Below are positions 32,458-41,037 of a stretch of DNA of 64,000 bases, piece after piece. How positions within the stretch are numbered: position 1 is the stretch's first letter; the number at the start of each line of letters is the position of its first letter. Under the pieces are notes generated by a model. It was given only the letters and a program-made list of their open reading frames with translations. It did not search any database and was not told where the DNA came from. Origin of the DNA: Flavobacteriia bacterium (GTDB lineage: Bacteria; Bacteroidota; Bacteroidia; Flavobacteriales_D; Crocinitomicaceae); the NCBI GenBank assembly GCA_947450325.1, contig CANFUT010000006.1, positions 62,001-126,000 on the forward strand, given 5' to 3'. A program made the translations under genes and the position numbers.

Positions 32458-33129
32458 ATGATTAAAAAAATATTTTTTCTTAGTTTATTTCTTCTCGTAG
32501 TTTTTGCTTGCAAAAAAACGGATGATTCTATCGATAAAAAGTATGAATATTTTGGTTTGACAAAAGGTTATTTTGTTGAATACGATGTTACATACATGTT
32601 TCACGATTCACTTTTACAAAAGCACGATACTATTCATTATCAATTAAAGACTTTAGTTGGCGACACTATTATTGACAATATCGGAAGAGTAGCTCGAAAA
32701 TTTCATCGTTTTGAACGAAAAAACAGCTCTTTGCCGTGGGAAGAAACAGATATTTGGACAGCAATAATCGTGGACGACCGGGCAGAATTAGTTGAAGAAA
32801 ATCAAAGGAAAGTAAAACTTGTTTTTATGCCAACATTAGAAAAAGTGTGGGATATAAATGCATTTAATAATTCTGGAAAAACAGATGCGTATTACAGTTC
32901 AATCGACGCGGAACGAACGATAAACACGCTCAATTTTAAAAACACTTTAACTGTTGAAGAAGAGGATTTTAAAACCTTGATTGAGACAAGAAAAAAATAT
33001 GAGATTTATGCCAAAAATGTTGGTTTAATTTCAAAATATTACAAAGATTTAGAGTTTAAATTCGGTTCAACCAAACCGATCAAAGGGGAAGAATATTATT
33101 ACAATGTATCCAACTACGGAATAGAATAA
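32458..33129 (+). CDS. Hypothetical lipoprotein
   Basis: 223 residues from the ATG at 32458, which begins the signal peptide (M-I-K-K-I-F-F-L-S-L); an earlier in-frame start adds an unlikely tail. The lipobox is V-F-A-C with Cys18. The mature part is beta-rich (Y-F-V-E-Y-D-V-T-Y-M, H-D-T-I-H-Y-Q-L-K, W-T-A-I-I-V-D-D) and resembles no family I can name. It starts 5 bases before the GT4 gene ends up downstream, and may be part of the same envelope operon, although a 114-base gap separates it from the YwqK-like gene. Confidence 0.75.
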   Translation: MIKKIFFLSLFLLVVFACKKTDDSIDKKYEYFGLTKGYFVEYDVTYMFHDSLLQKHDTIHYQLKTLVGDTIIDNIGRVARKFHRFERKNSSLPWEETDIWTAIIVDDRAELVEENQRKVKLVFMPTLEKVWDINAFNNSGKTDAYYSSIDAERTINTLNFKNTLTVEEEDFKTLIETRKKYEIYAKNVGLISKYYKDLEFKFGSTKPIKGEEYYYNVSNYGIE

Positions 33130-33134
33130 TATTT

Positions 33135-34274
33135 ATGAAAATAGCATTACTTTCCACTTTTTATCCCTTTCGCGGGGGCATTGCGCAATTTAGCAGTGCT
33201 TTACTGAAAGCTTTCGAGAGTAATAATGTTGTTAAAGCATTTAATTTCAAAAGACAATATCCACAATTCTTATTTCCTGGGGAAACACAATTCGTTAAAG
33301 AAGAAGATACTGCAGATGAAATCATAAGTGAAAGATTACTTGATTCCATTAATCCTATTTCATTTTCTAAAACAGCAAAAGCAATTAATCATTTTCAACC
33401 TACTTTGTTTATTTCAAATTATTGGATGACTTTTTTCGGACCTTCAATGGGGAATGTTGCTAAAAGAATTAATTCTAATATTGTTAAAATAGCAATCGTG
33501 CACAATATTATACCTCACGAAAAACGATTTTTTGACAATGCAGCCAATCGCTATTTTATAAAAAATCATGACGCTTTTGTGGTTCTTTCTGAAATTGTCG
33601 AAAAGGATTTATTAAAAATTGCACCAAACGCTAAAATTCTGAAATTGCAACACCCTAATTATAGTCACTTTGGAGAAAAGATTAGTCATGATTATGCAAG
33701 AAATAAATTAGGGATAGAAACAGAAAAAAAGACAATTTTATTTTTTGGAATTATCAGAGATTACAAGGGATTGGATGTTTTATTAGATTCATTTGGTCAG
33801 TTAAGTGATGACTACCAATTATTAATTGCCGGTGAATGTTATGGTGCTTTTGATAAGTATCAAGCTAAAATTAATATCAATAAAAATAAAAGCAGAATTT
33901 TTTTACATTTAAAATACATTTCTGATCAAGAAGTAGTGAATTATTTTTCAGCAGCTGATGTATGTATTTTGCCATATAAGTCTGCTACACAAAGCGGAAT
34001 CACTGCAATTTCTCATCATTTTGAATTGCCTTTAATTGCAACAGATGTTGGTGGACTGAAAGAAACAATAAAAAATGGTGAAAATGGATTAATCGTAGAT
34101 TCTTCAGATTCAGATAAAATCAAAATAGCGATTGAAAAATATTTCAATATGCAGTTAAAATCACAATTTGAACAAAAATTAGCGAAAGAGAATGAAGAAA
34201 ATTCTTGGACTAATTTTGCTGATAAAATAATTAAGTTTTCGTCTGAAATAGCAGTAAATACAAGGGAAAAATGA
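33135..34274 (+). CDS. Glycosyltransferase family 4
   Basis: 379 residues. The N-terminal domain begins L-L-S-T-F-Y-P-F-R-G-G-I-A-Q-F, the classic GT4 start. The C-terminal domain has I-L-F-F-G-I-I-R-D-Y-K-G-L-D-V-L-L, then Y-Q-L-L-I-A-G-E-C-Y-G, V-C-I-L-P-Y-K-S-A-T-Q-S-G and T-D-V-G-G-L-K-E-T-I with donor-site Glu. It should add a hexose from a nucleotide sugar at the membrane. It starts 5 bases after the lipoprotein gene and is the last of the envelope cluster. Confidence 0.93.
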   Translation: MKIALLSTFYPFRGGIAQFSSALLKAFESNNVVKAFNFKRQYPQFLFPGETQFVKEEDTADEIISERLLDSINPISFSKTAKAINHFQPTLFISNYWMTFFGPSMGNVAKRINSNIVKIAIVHNIIPHEKRFFDNAANRYFIKNHDAFVVLSEIVEKDLLKIAPNAKILKLQHPNYSHFGEKISHDYARNKLGIETEKKTILFFGIIRDYKGLDVLLDSFGQLSDDYQLLIAGECYGAFDKYQAKININKNKSRIFLHLKYISDQEVVNYFSAADVCILPYKSATQSGITAISHHFELPLIATDVGGLKETIKNGENGLIVDSSDSDKIKIAIEKYFNMQLKSQFEQKLAKENEENSWTNFADKIIKFSSEIAVNTREK

Positions 34275-34327
34275 AGTTTCACTTTTAGAAAACAGAATTT
34301 GTTAAGCTTATTTTAAAAACTTATTTG

Positions 34328-34345
34328 AAACCTTTTTTAAGGTTT
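34328..34345 (+). terminator. Weak terminator-like hairpin after the GT4 gene
   Basis: AAACCTT (34328-34334) pairs with AAGGTTT (34339-34345), loop TTTT. No long T run follows, so termination is uncertain; the secDF promoter begins immediately after it. Confidence 0.45.
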
Positions 34346-34347
34346 AA

Positions 34348-34378
34348 TTGACATTGACAAACGGAAATTCTATATTTG
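34348..34378 (+). promoter_or_regulatory. Bacteroidetes-type promoter of secDF
   Basis: TTG at 34348-34350 (as TTGACA), 20 nt, then TATATTTG at 34371-34378, followed by CGACC. Both elements and spacing match the Bacteroidetes consensus. The secDF ATG is 36 bases downstream. Confidence 0.88.
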
Positions 34379-34414
34379 CGACCTTATAATAGATAAATTA
34401 ACGAAATACCAATC

Positions 34415-37400
34415 ATGCGTAACAAAGGATTTTTTTGGTTTTTGACCGTATTATTAACGATAGTATGTATTTACCAGCTTTCATTTACATGGGTAACAAC
34501 TTCTGAAGAGAAGAAAGCAGAAAAAGAAGCATTGTTTTTAGTTGACAGTTTAAGAGCTGAAGCAAAAAACAATAATAATATCGCCATTCTTCCAAATGGT
34601 GATACAATTGATTTTAGTCAACCTGAAGCACAAGATTTAGCGAAATCAGCGTTTGTAAATCAAGTTTTGAAAGAAAAATCAACAACTCCTGTTTATCCTG
34701 TGTTAGGATCTAACTTCCAAGATGTAAAATCTCGTTCATTGGCTTTTGGTTTGGATTTAGTAGGAGGGATGAGTGTAACTCTTGAGGTTTCAGTTCCAGA
34801 TTTGATTTTAAGTTATGCAAGAAATCAAAGAGATTCTAAATTCAAAAAGCCTTTTGACGGTGCTTTGAAAGAACATCAATCAAAAGGAGGTGACTTTATT
34901 GATTTGTTTGCGAAATATTTTAAACAGTACAATGGTCCTGATGCTTTAATAGTAAAAGAATTAGATTTTGATGAAATCGAAGGACTAAGCAACAACTCAA
35001 CAAATGCAAAAGTACTTTCAGTATTCAGAGATAAAGTTTCTGGTTCTATGAATGGTATCGAGCAAATTATGAGTAAACGTATCAACCAATTCGGTGTTGC
35101 TCAGCCTAATATCCAAAAAGATCTTTCTTCTAACAGAATTTACATTGAGCTTCCAGGTGTTCAAGATGAAGCTACTGTTGTTAAGAAATTAAAGTCTACA
35201 GCAAACTTGCAGTTCTATGAGACATTTAACAAAGAAGAAATTCAATCAAATTTAACTCAAGCAAATGGTTTGTCTCGTCAAGAGGAAATCGTTTTTGATA
35301 TGGAAGCTGATACGTTGACTGACACAACAGGTGTTGCTTCAACAATTGACACTTCGAAACTAAAAGAAAAAGAAATTGCTCCAATCAAAACAAACGACAA
35401 AGCTTTATTAGATTTGGTTACTGGTGGTGGCGGAGCAACAATTGGTTTAGTATCAATTGATAACAAAGCTAAAGTTGATAAAATTCTTGGAAGAAAAGAC
35501 ATCAAAAGACTTTTCCCAGAAGATTTGAAATTTATGTGGTCAGCAAATCCTGAAACTAATGGAGCAGGAAAAGAATTGACTTACCAATTGTTTGCAATTA
35601 GAATACCTGAAAATGGTAAAGCGATGGTTGGTGGTAGTCACGTTAGCTCTGCAAATGTAGGTGTTGATCAAACTTATGGTACAATCACTGTAAATGTTTC
35701 AATGACAACTGAAGGTTCTGAAAGATGGGCTGAAATGACAAATGACAATAAAGGTAGAAGCGTAGCAATCACAATGGATGATGTTGTTTATTCTGCTCCG
35801 GTTGTTCGTTCTGCGATAAATGGTGGAAACACAGAAATCTCTGGAAACTTTTCAAGAGAAGAAGCAGAAAGTTTATCTGGTTTATTGAACGGTGGTTCAC
35901 TTCCAGCACCTTGTGTAATTGTTGATCAATCTAAAGTTGGACCTACAATTGGTGCTGAGAATTCAAGAGCTGGTTTGATTTCATTTGCGATTGCTTTCTT
36001 AGCGGTTTTTGTTTACATGTATTTCTACTATGGAAAAGCTGGTTTAGTTGCAAATGTTGCTTTGGCGATTAACGTAATTTTTATCTTTGGTTGTTTAGCA
36101 TCTTTTGGTGCTGTGTTAACTTTAGCAGGTATTGCAGGTATCGTCTTGACAATTGGTACGGCGGTCGATGCGAACATTTTGATTTTTGAAAGAATCAGAG
36201 AGGAACAAGCGAAAGGTGCTGATATTAAGTCTGCTGTTTCTACAGGTTTTACAAAAGCATTGCCTTCTATTATTGATGCAAATGTAACGCACTTATTAGT
36301 TGCGATAATTTTGAAAACTTTCGGTACTGGTGAGATTGCATCTTTTGCAACAACATTGATTGTCGGAATTTTTACGTCAGTTTTCTCTGCTATTATAATC
36401 TCTAAATTGATTATTACATCAATGGTTGATAAAGGAAAACCTGTTTCGCTTTCTACACCTTTGTCAAAAGGTTTATTTCATAATTTCCATTTTGATTGGA
36501 TTGGTAAAAGAAAATATTTCTACATTTTCTCAATTTCAGTAACAATTTTAGGTGTTGTCGCTCTGGTTACTAGAGGCTTAAACCCAAGTGTTGAATTTAC
36601 AGGAGGTAGAACAATTTCTGTTAAATTGGAGAAAGAAGCAGATATTGAATTAATCAAGTCTAACCTAGAGAAAGTATTTGTTGAGAAAAATGGAAGAGTT
36701 GCTTCTGTTGAGGCAAAAACAAAATCCAATAATTACAACGTTGAAATTTTAACAAACTACAAATTATCTGATGACGGTGCTTCTGCAGAAGTTACAGAAA
36801 AATTGAGACAAGGTTTGGAAATGGGTAAAGCTACGATGGGTAGTTTTGTAATTTCTGAATCAAGAACGATTTCAAATTCCGTTTCGCAGGAAATGTTAAA
36901 ATCATCAACAGTTGCAATCGGATTAGCATTAATTGCAATTTTCGCATACATCTTATTACGATTTGGTCAATGGCAATATTCTATAGGTGCGATTGTTGGT
37001 TTAGCGCATGACGTTATGTTTACGATTTCAATTTTCGCATTGCTTCATGGTATTATGCCTTTCAATATGGATGTAAATCAAGCATTTATCGCAGCAATCT
37101 TAACTGTAATTGGATATTCGATGAACGATACGGTCATTGTATTCGATAGGATTCGTGAAGATTTGAACTCAAATAAAGGAACTGAAGATCATGGTGCAGT
37201 TATCAATCACGCGTTGAACACAACTTTGAGTAGAACAGTAAATACTTCGATGATTTTGTTTGTTGTATTATTGATCATGTTCATTTTTGGTGGACCAGCA
37301 ATTAAAGGATTCTTGTTTGCATTGTTGATCGGAGTATTAATTGGAACATATTCTTCATTATGTGTTGCAACTCCAATTTTGATTGATTTCAACAAGAAAT

Positions 37401-37441
37401 TGAAAATTAAAGCTAAATTCAAGCCAAATTCAGTAAAATAA
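34415..37441 (+). CDS. secDF: Fused protein translocase subunits SecD and SecF
   Basis: 1008 residues, a natural SecD-SecF fusion usual in Bacteroidetes. SecD part: N-terminal helix, L-A-F-G-L-D-L-V-G-G-M motif (about residue 110), periplasmic P1 region, and helices with G-T-A-V-D-A-N-I-L-I-F-E-R-I-R-E-E. SecF part from about residue 680: G-L-N-P-S-V-E-F-T-G-G-R and Y-S-M-N-D-T-V-I-V-F-D-R-I-R. SecDF uses the proton gradient to pull exported proteins from the SecYEG channel on the periplasmic side. An insertion of about 90 residues rich in Thr/Lys/Asp lies in the SecD part (about 290-380). It has its own promoter and terminator. Confidence 0.97.
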   Translation: MRNKGFFWFLTVLLTIVCIYQLSFTWVTTSEEKKAEKEALFLVDSLRAEAKNNNNIAILPNGDTIDFSQPEAQDLAKSAFVNQVLKEKSTTPVYPVLGSNFQDVKSRSLAFGLDLVGGMSVTLEVSVPDLILSYARNQRDSKFKKPFDGALKEHQSKGGDFIDLFAKYFKQYNGPDALIVKELDFDEIEGLSNNSTNAKVLSVFRDKVSGSMNGIEQIMSKRINQFGVAQPNIQKDLSSNRIYIELPGVQDEATVVKKLKSTANLQFYETFNKEEIQSNLTQANGLSRQEEIVFDMEADTLTDTTGVASTIDTSKLKEKEIAPIKTNDKALLDLVTGGGGATIGLVSIDNKAKVDKILGRKDIKRLFPEDLKFMWSANPETNGAGKELTYQLFAIRIPENGKAMVGGSHVSSANVGVDQTYGTITVNVSMTTEGSERWAEMTNDNKGRSVAITMDDVVYSAPVVRSAINGGNTEISGNFSREEAESLSGLLNGGSLPAPCVIVDQSKVGPTIGAENSRAGLISFAIAFLAVFVYMYFYYGKAGLVANVALAINVIFIFGCLASFGAVLTLAGIAGIVLTIGTAVDANILIFERIREEQAKGADIKSAVSTGFTKALPSIIDANVTHLLVAIILKTFGTGEIASFATTLIVGIFTSVFSAIIISKLIITSMVDKGKPVSLSTPLSKGLFHNFHFDWIGKRKYFYIFSISVTILGVVALVTRGLNPSVEFTGGRTISVKLEKEADIELIKSNLEKVFVEKNGRVASVEAKTKSNNYNVEILTNYKLSDDGASAEVTEKLRQGLEMGKATMGSFVISESRTISNSVSQEMLKSSTVAIGLALIAIFAYILLRFGQWQYSIGAIVGLAHDVMFTISIFALLHGIMPFNMDVNQAFIAAILTVIGYSMNDTVIVFDRIREDLNSNKGTEDHGAVINHALNTTLSRTVNTSMILFVVLLIMFIFGGPAIKGFLFALLIGVLIGTYSSLCVATPILIDFNKKLKIKAKFKPNSVK

Positions 37442-37464
37442 GGTTAGAACTCACTCATAAATTT

Positions 37465-37494
37465 AAAGTCCTGCGGTTTCGCGGGACTTTTTTT
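37465..37494 (+). terminator. Terminator after secDF
   Basis: Eleven-pair G+C-rich stem (37465-37475 with 37480-37490, one G-U), loop GTTT, followed by T's to 37494. Confidence 0.92.
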
Positions 37495-37767
37495 GTATCA
37501 ATCTATTTTTCAATGATTTAGACGGAGTTCTTTTTTTTTGTGCGATTATACGATACTTTCTTAAGAAATAATATAGAAAGTAATAAACACTGCAGATTAA
37601 ATAATAGATAATTTTTTAAAACTCAGGAAATCAATTATTTAATTTAAGTTAATTAAACCTTTAAGTTAAGTGTGTTTTAATGTAATTAACTAATGGACTT
37701 ATAATTAAAGATCAGTAAATTTTCGCGTATTTGGTGACGAAAAATATTTTGTGGGCAAATAGCTGAT
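37495..37767. other. Intergenic AT-rich region with short repeats
   Basis: No gene is seen between the secDF terminator and the NlpC/P60 stop. The region contains the palindrome TTTCTTAAGAAA (37557-37568), an inverted pair TACTTTCT/AGAAAGTA (37554-37561, 37575-37582), and a 10-bp direct repeat TTTAAGTTAA (37643-37652 and 37660-37669, 17 bp apart). In DNA this rich in A+T such repeats can arise by chance. Confidence 0.4.
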
Positions 37768-38676
37768 TTATTCGACGAACGTTCCGAAGCCATAAAGTCG
37801 TTTTAACCAATAATCTGTTTTCTCAATTTCAGTAATTGTTATTCCTTTGCTTGAACTTGCATGAATCATTACCAAAGGTTCACCTTTTCCGGAAACTATT
37901 ATGCCTACATGATTTATTCCTGAGCCACTATCAAAAAAAACTAGATCACCTTGTTGCACATTTTTCTGTTTAATTTTTTTTGAAGCTTCATATTGTTCGA
38001 TTGCTCTTCTTGGAATTGTTTTGTTGTTTATTTTCATGACGTAGCTCGTAAAACCACTACAATCAAATCCTGTAGGTTCATTTCCTGCCCATAAATAGGG
38101 TACTCCAATTTGATTTTTTGCTAAATTTATGATTGCTTCCCGCTGTGATCGTACTTCTTTACTTTCTGATAAGTCTCCTTCAACTTCAATATTTATAGGG
38201 TTTGTAGGTTTTTTTTCATCAATATCAGGTACATTTTCGAAGAGTGAACGTAAAGTATTCTGAACTGTTTCGAAAGTCTTTTTGTCATTCTTTCTTTTCA
38301 AATCCTCCAGCCATGAACTAATATCTTTTTTAAGTGCTGATACCTCATAAATGTGAGCATTAAATATTTTCAAGCCGTCATTGGACTTCTTAACAGCAAT
38401 AAACAAATCTTTAGCTTCTTCTAATTGGTCAGGGTGTTTTTTTAGATATTGATCATTTTGACAAAGTTGGAAAATGGCCAAACTTTTGTAGAATTTTGGT
38501 AATTGTGAATAATCAAACTCTGGATTATCTAAAATTCGGTTTGCTTTTCTGTATACAAGCGAATAGTGAGCTTGAGAATATAACATCTCTAGTTTATCAA
38601 ATTCTTTTATTTGTGCCTTAGAATCAAGCCCTAAGAAAATAAATGATGTTAAAAGAATTAATTTTATTTTTTTCAT
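37768..38676 (-). CDS. NlpC/P60 (C40) family peptidoglycan hydrolase
   Basis: 302 residues. A signal peptide (to S-K-A-Q, about residue 21) precedes a helical region of about 150 residues that resembles TPR-like packing. The C-terminal 120 residues are an NlpC/P60 domain: L-A-K-N-Q-I-G-V-P-Y-L-W-A-G, F-D-C-S-G-F with catalytic Cys206, G-D-L-V-F-F-D, N-H-V-G-I-I with His256, and a later His272. It should cleave within peptide stems of peptidoglycan (often D-Glu-diaminopimelate), in the periplasm. It is monocistronic and divergent from the S41 gene. Confidence 0.93.
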   Translation of the reverse strand: MKKIKLILLTSFIFLGLDSKAQIKEFDKLEMLYSQAHYSLVYRKANRILDNPEFDYSQLPKFYKSLAIFQLCQNDQYLKKHPDQLEEAKDLFIAVKKSNDGLKIFNAHIYEVSALKKDISSWLEDLKRKNDKKTFETVQNTLRSLFENVPDIDEKKPTNPINIEVEGDLSESKEVRSQREAIINLAKNQIGVPYLWAGNEPTGFDCSGFTSYVMKINNKTIPRRAIEQYEASKKIKQKNVQQGDLVFFDSGSGINHVGIIVSGKGEPLVMIHASSSKGITITEIEKTDYWLKRLYGFGTFVE

Positions 38677-38885
38677 TTAAATGTCGATTGTTATCTACTA
38701 AGTAAAGACATTTATAAATCTATTTTACCCGTTAAAACAAAATTTGATGAACAGAACAATGTTTATTAGAATAGTTGGTTCCTGAATGTGGTAATTAACA
38801 ATTTTTTTAATGTTTCAGGGCAAGTTCAATGAATTATATTGATTATTAGTTTAATTTAGGAGTCTGTATTTTTAGGAAGAATAAA

Positions 38886-40478
38886 ATGAGATATATTGTA
38901 TTTTTTATAACACTTTTACAAGTAACAACTAGTTTCGCACAAGTAGTTCCGAAGCCTGAAGTTCAAAAATTTGACGAGGTTTTGACTTATATTAGTAAAT
39001 TGTATGTAGATGAAGTAAATACGCAGAAACTAACAGAATCTGCTATCGAAGGCATGCTTGAAAAATTGGATCCTCATTCTGTTTATATCTCAAAAGAGGA
39101 GGTAAATAGTGCAAATGAACGAATTAATGGAAGTTTTGTAGGAATCGGAATTAGATTTCAAATTTTAAAAGATACCTTAATGGTTGTAGCAACTATTCCA
39201 GGTGGTCCTTCAGAGAAATTAGGGATAATGGCTGGAGATAAAATTATCAAAATAGAAGGGAAATCTGTAGCTGGAATTGGACTTAAAACAGCAGATGTTC
39301 GCGATAAATTGATGGGAGAACTAGGATCTAAAGTTAAAGTTGAAATTAAAAGAAAATCAAATAAAAAGTCGCTGGATTATATAATTACAAGAGACAATAT
39401 ACCAGTCAATTCTGTAGATTGTGCCTATATGGTAACTCCGTCCACTGGTTATATTAAATTGACAAGTTTTTCTAGAAATACAACAGAAGAAATCAGAAAT
39501 AGCTTGAGAACTCTGAAGTCAAAAGGGATGCTAAATTTGATTTTAGATTTGCAAGATAACGGCGGAGGCTTATTGTATACTGCAAAAGATGTTTGTGATG
39601 AATTTCTTTCTTCCAACAAATTAATTGTTTATTCAGAAGGAAAACATCAACCTAGAACGGATTTAAATGCTGGTTTGAAAGGACTTTGGGAAAGTGGGAA
39701 ATTAGTTGTGTTGACGAATGAAAACTCAGCTTCAGCGAGTGAGATAGTTTCTGGTGCTATTCAAGATTGGGACAGAGGATTGATTGTTGGTCGAAGAACT
39801 TTTGGAAAAGGATTGGTTCAAAAACCAATTTCATTGACTGACGGATCAGAAATTAGATTAACCATTGCAAGGTATTTTACACCAAGTGGAAGATTTATTC
39901 AAAAACCTTATGATGATTTAGAATCATACAAAAATGATTACATGGATCGCTATTTGAGAGGAGAATTTACCAATAAAGACAGTATTAAAAAATTCCCTGA
40001 TTCCTTGAAGTTTAACACAAAAATCAAAAATAGAACTGTTTATGGTGGTGGTGGAATCATGCCTGATGTTTTTGTTCCTTTAGATACAACAGAAATTACT
40101 GAGTATTTTAAGGCACTTTCCCGAGGTGGACATTTTAATACATTTACCTTGACGTATGTTGACAAACATCGAGATGAAATATTTCAAAAAAATCCTGATT
40201 TTGAAATATTTAAAAATAATTTTATTTGTGATGATTCCTTTATGAAAGAATTTTTTGACTTTGTGAAGAAGGAGCAAGAAGATTTAAAATTTAATCAAGC
40301 AGAGTATTTAGTTAGTGAAAAATTGATAAAGTTAAGATTGAAAGCTATGATTGCTCAAGATTTGTGGGGTTCAACGGAGTTTTATCAAATTTATAATGAA
40401 ACTAATGAGATTCTTCAGTCAGCTATCAAGTCCATTGAAAGTAAAGCTTATGATGAAGCAGGATTAGATAAATATTGA
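38886..40478 (+). CDS. S41 family C-terminal processing peptidase
   Basis: 530 residues with a signal peptide (to S-F-A-Q). The order is N-terminal helices with DEVLTYISKLYVDEV and M-L-E-K-L-D-P-H-S-V-Y, a PDZ domain (about 75-160; F-V-G-I-G-I-R-F, G-G-P-S-E-K-L-G-I-M-A-G-D-K-I), then the S41 core: L-D-L-Q-D-N-G-G-G, N-E-N-S-A-S-A-S-E-I with the catalytic serine near 281-285, and F-G-K-G-L-V-Q with the catalytic lysine. It cleaves exported proteins near their C-termini in the periplasm. The DUF1573 lipoprotein gene follows 31 bases downstream. Confidence 0.95.
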   Translation: MRYIVFFITLLQVTTSFAQVVPKPEVQKFDEVLTYISKLYVDEVNTQKLTESAIEGMLEKLDPHSVYISKEEVNSANERINGSFVGIGIRFQILKDTLMVVATIPGGPSEKLGIMAGDKIIKIEGKSVAGIGLKTADVRDKLMGELGSKVKVEIKRKSNKKSLDYIITRDNIPVNSVDCAYMVTPSTGYIKLTSFSRNTTEEIRNSLRTLKSKGMLNLILDLQDNGGGLLYTAKDVCDEFLSSNKLIVYSEGKHQPRTDLNAGLKGLWESGKLVVLTNENSASASEIVSGAIQDWDRGLIVGRRTFGKGLVQKPISLTDGSEIRLTIARYFTPSGRFIQKPYDDLESYKNDYMDRYLRGEFTNKDSIKKFPDSLKFNTKIKNRTVYGGGGIMPDVFVPLDTTEITEYFKALSRGGHFNTFTLTYVDKHRDEIFQKNPDFEIFKNNFICDDSFMKEFFDFVKKEQEDLKFNQAEYLVSEKLIKLRLKAMIAQDLWGSTEFYQIYNETNEILQSAIKSIESKAYDEAGLDKY

Positions 40479-40509
40479 TTTTTTTATATTTTTGAAAAAT
40501 AAAAGTTTT

Positions 40510-41013
40510 ATGAAGAAAATAATTTTGTTTACGACTTTGGTAATAGTCGTTTTTTCTTGCAATCAAAGTGATAAAAAGGAGTCTAAAAGTGATGGAAGAT
40601 CACTAATTGCTGCTGGAGGACAATCTGAAGAAGAATTGAAAGCAAGTTTAGAGGAATTCAATAAGCAAGAGGCAAAAAGATTGGCAGATGAAAAAGCAAA
40701 TATTACTACTTTAGAGTTTGACAAGTTGATTCACGATTTTGGAAATGTTAAATCAGACACAGACAATGAATGTAAATTTAAAGTTACAAATACAGGATCA
40801 AAACCACTTATAATTAGTGATGTAAAAGCAAGTTGCGGTTGTACAACTCCACACAAACCAGAAAAACCTATTTTGCCTGGTAAATCAGATTATATTGTTG
40901 TTGGATTTCATCCTAATCCCGGTCAATTAAATGAAATAATTAAAACAGTTACAGTTACAGCAAATATTCCAGAAATTACCACCGAAATAAAGATTAGATC
41001 ATTTGTAAAGTAG
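40510..41013 (+). CDS. DUF1573 domain lipoprotein (second copy)
   Basis: 167 residues from the ATG at 40510; a TTG six codons upstream is possible. Lipobox V-V-F-S-C puts the lipid on Cys17. A charged linker of about 50 residues (E-E-E-L-K-A-S-L-E-E-F) precedes a DUF1573 domain: D-F-G-N-V, F-K-V-T-N-T-G-S-K-P-L, the conserved A-S-C-G-C-T, and P-G-K-S-D-Y-I-V-V-G-F. The domain is close to that of the lipoprotein at 492-887. Its place between a periplasmic protease and a sensor kinase suggests an envelope role, but function is unknown. Confidence 0.9.
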   Translation: MKKIILFTTLVIVVFSCNQSDKKESKSDGRSLIAAGGQSEEELKASLEEFNKQEAKRLADEKANITTLEFDKLIHDFGNVKSDTDNECKFKVTNTGSKPLIISDVKASCGCTTPHKPEKPILPGKSDYIVVGFHPNPGQLNEIIKTVTVTANIPEITTEIKIRSFVK

Positions 41014-41037
41014 CCTTCTTAAAAATAGAATTAGTAT

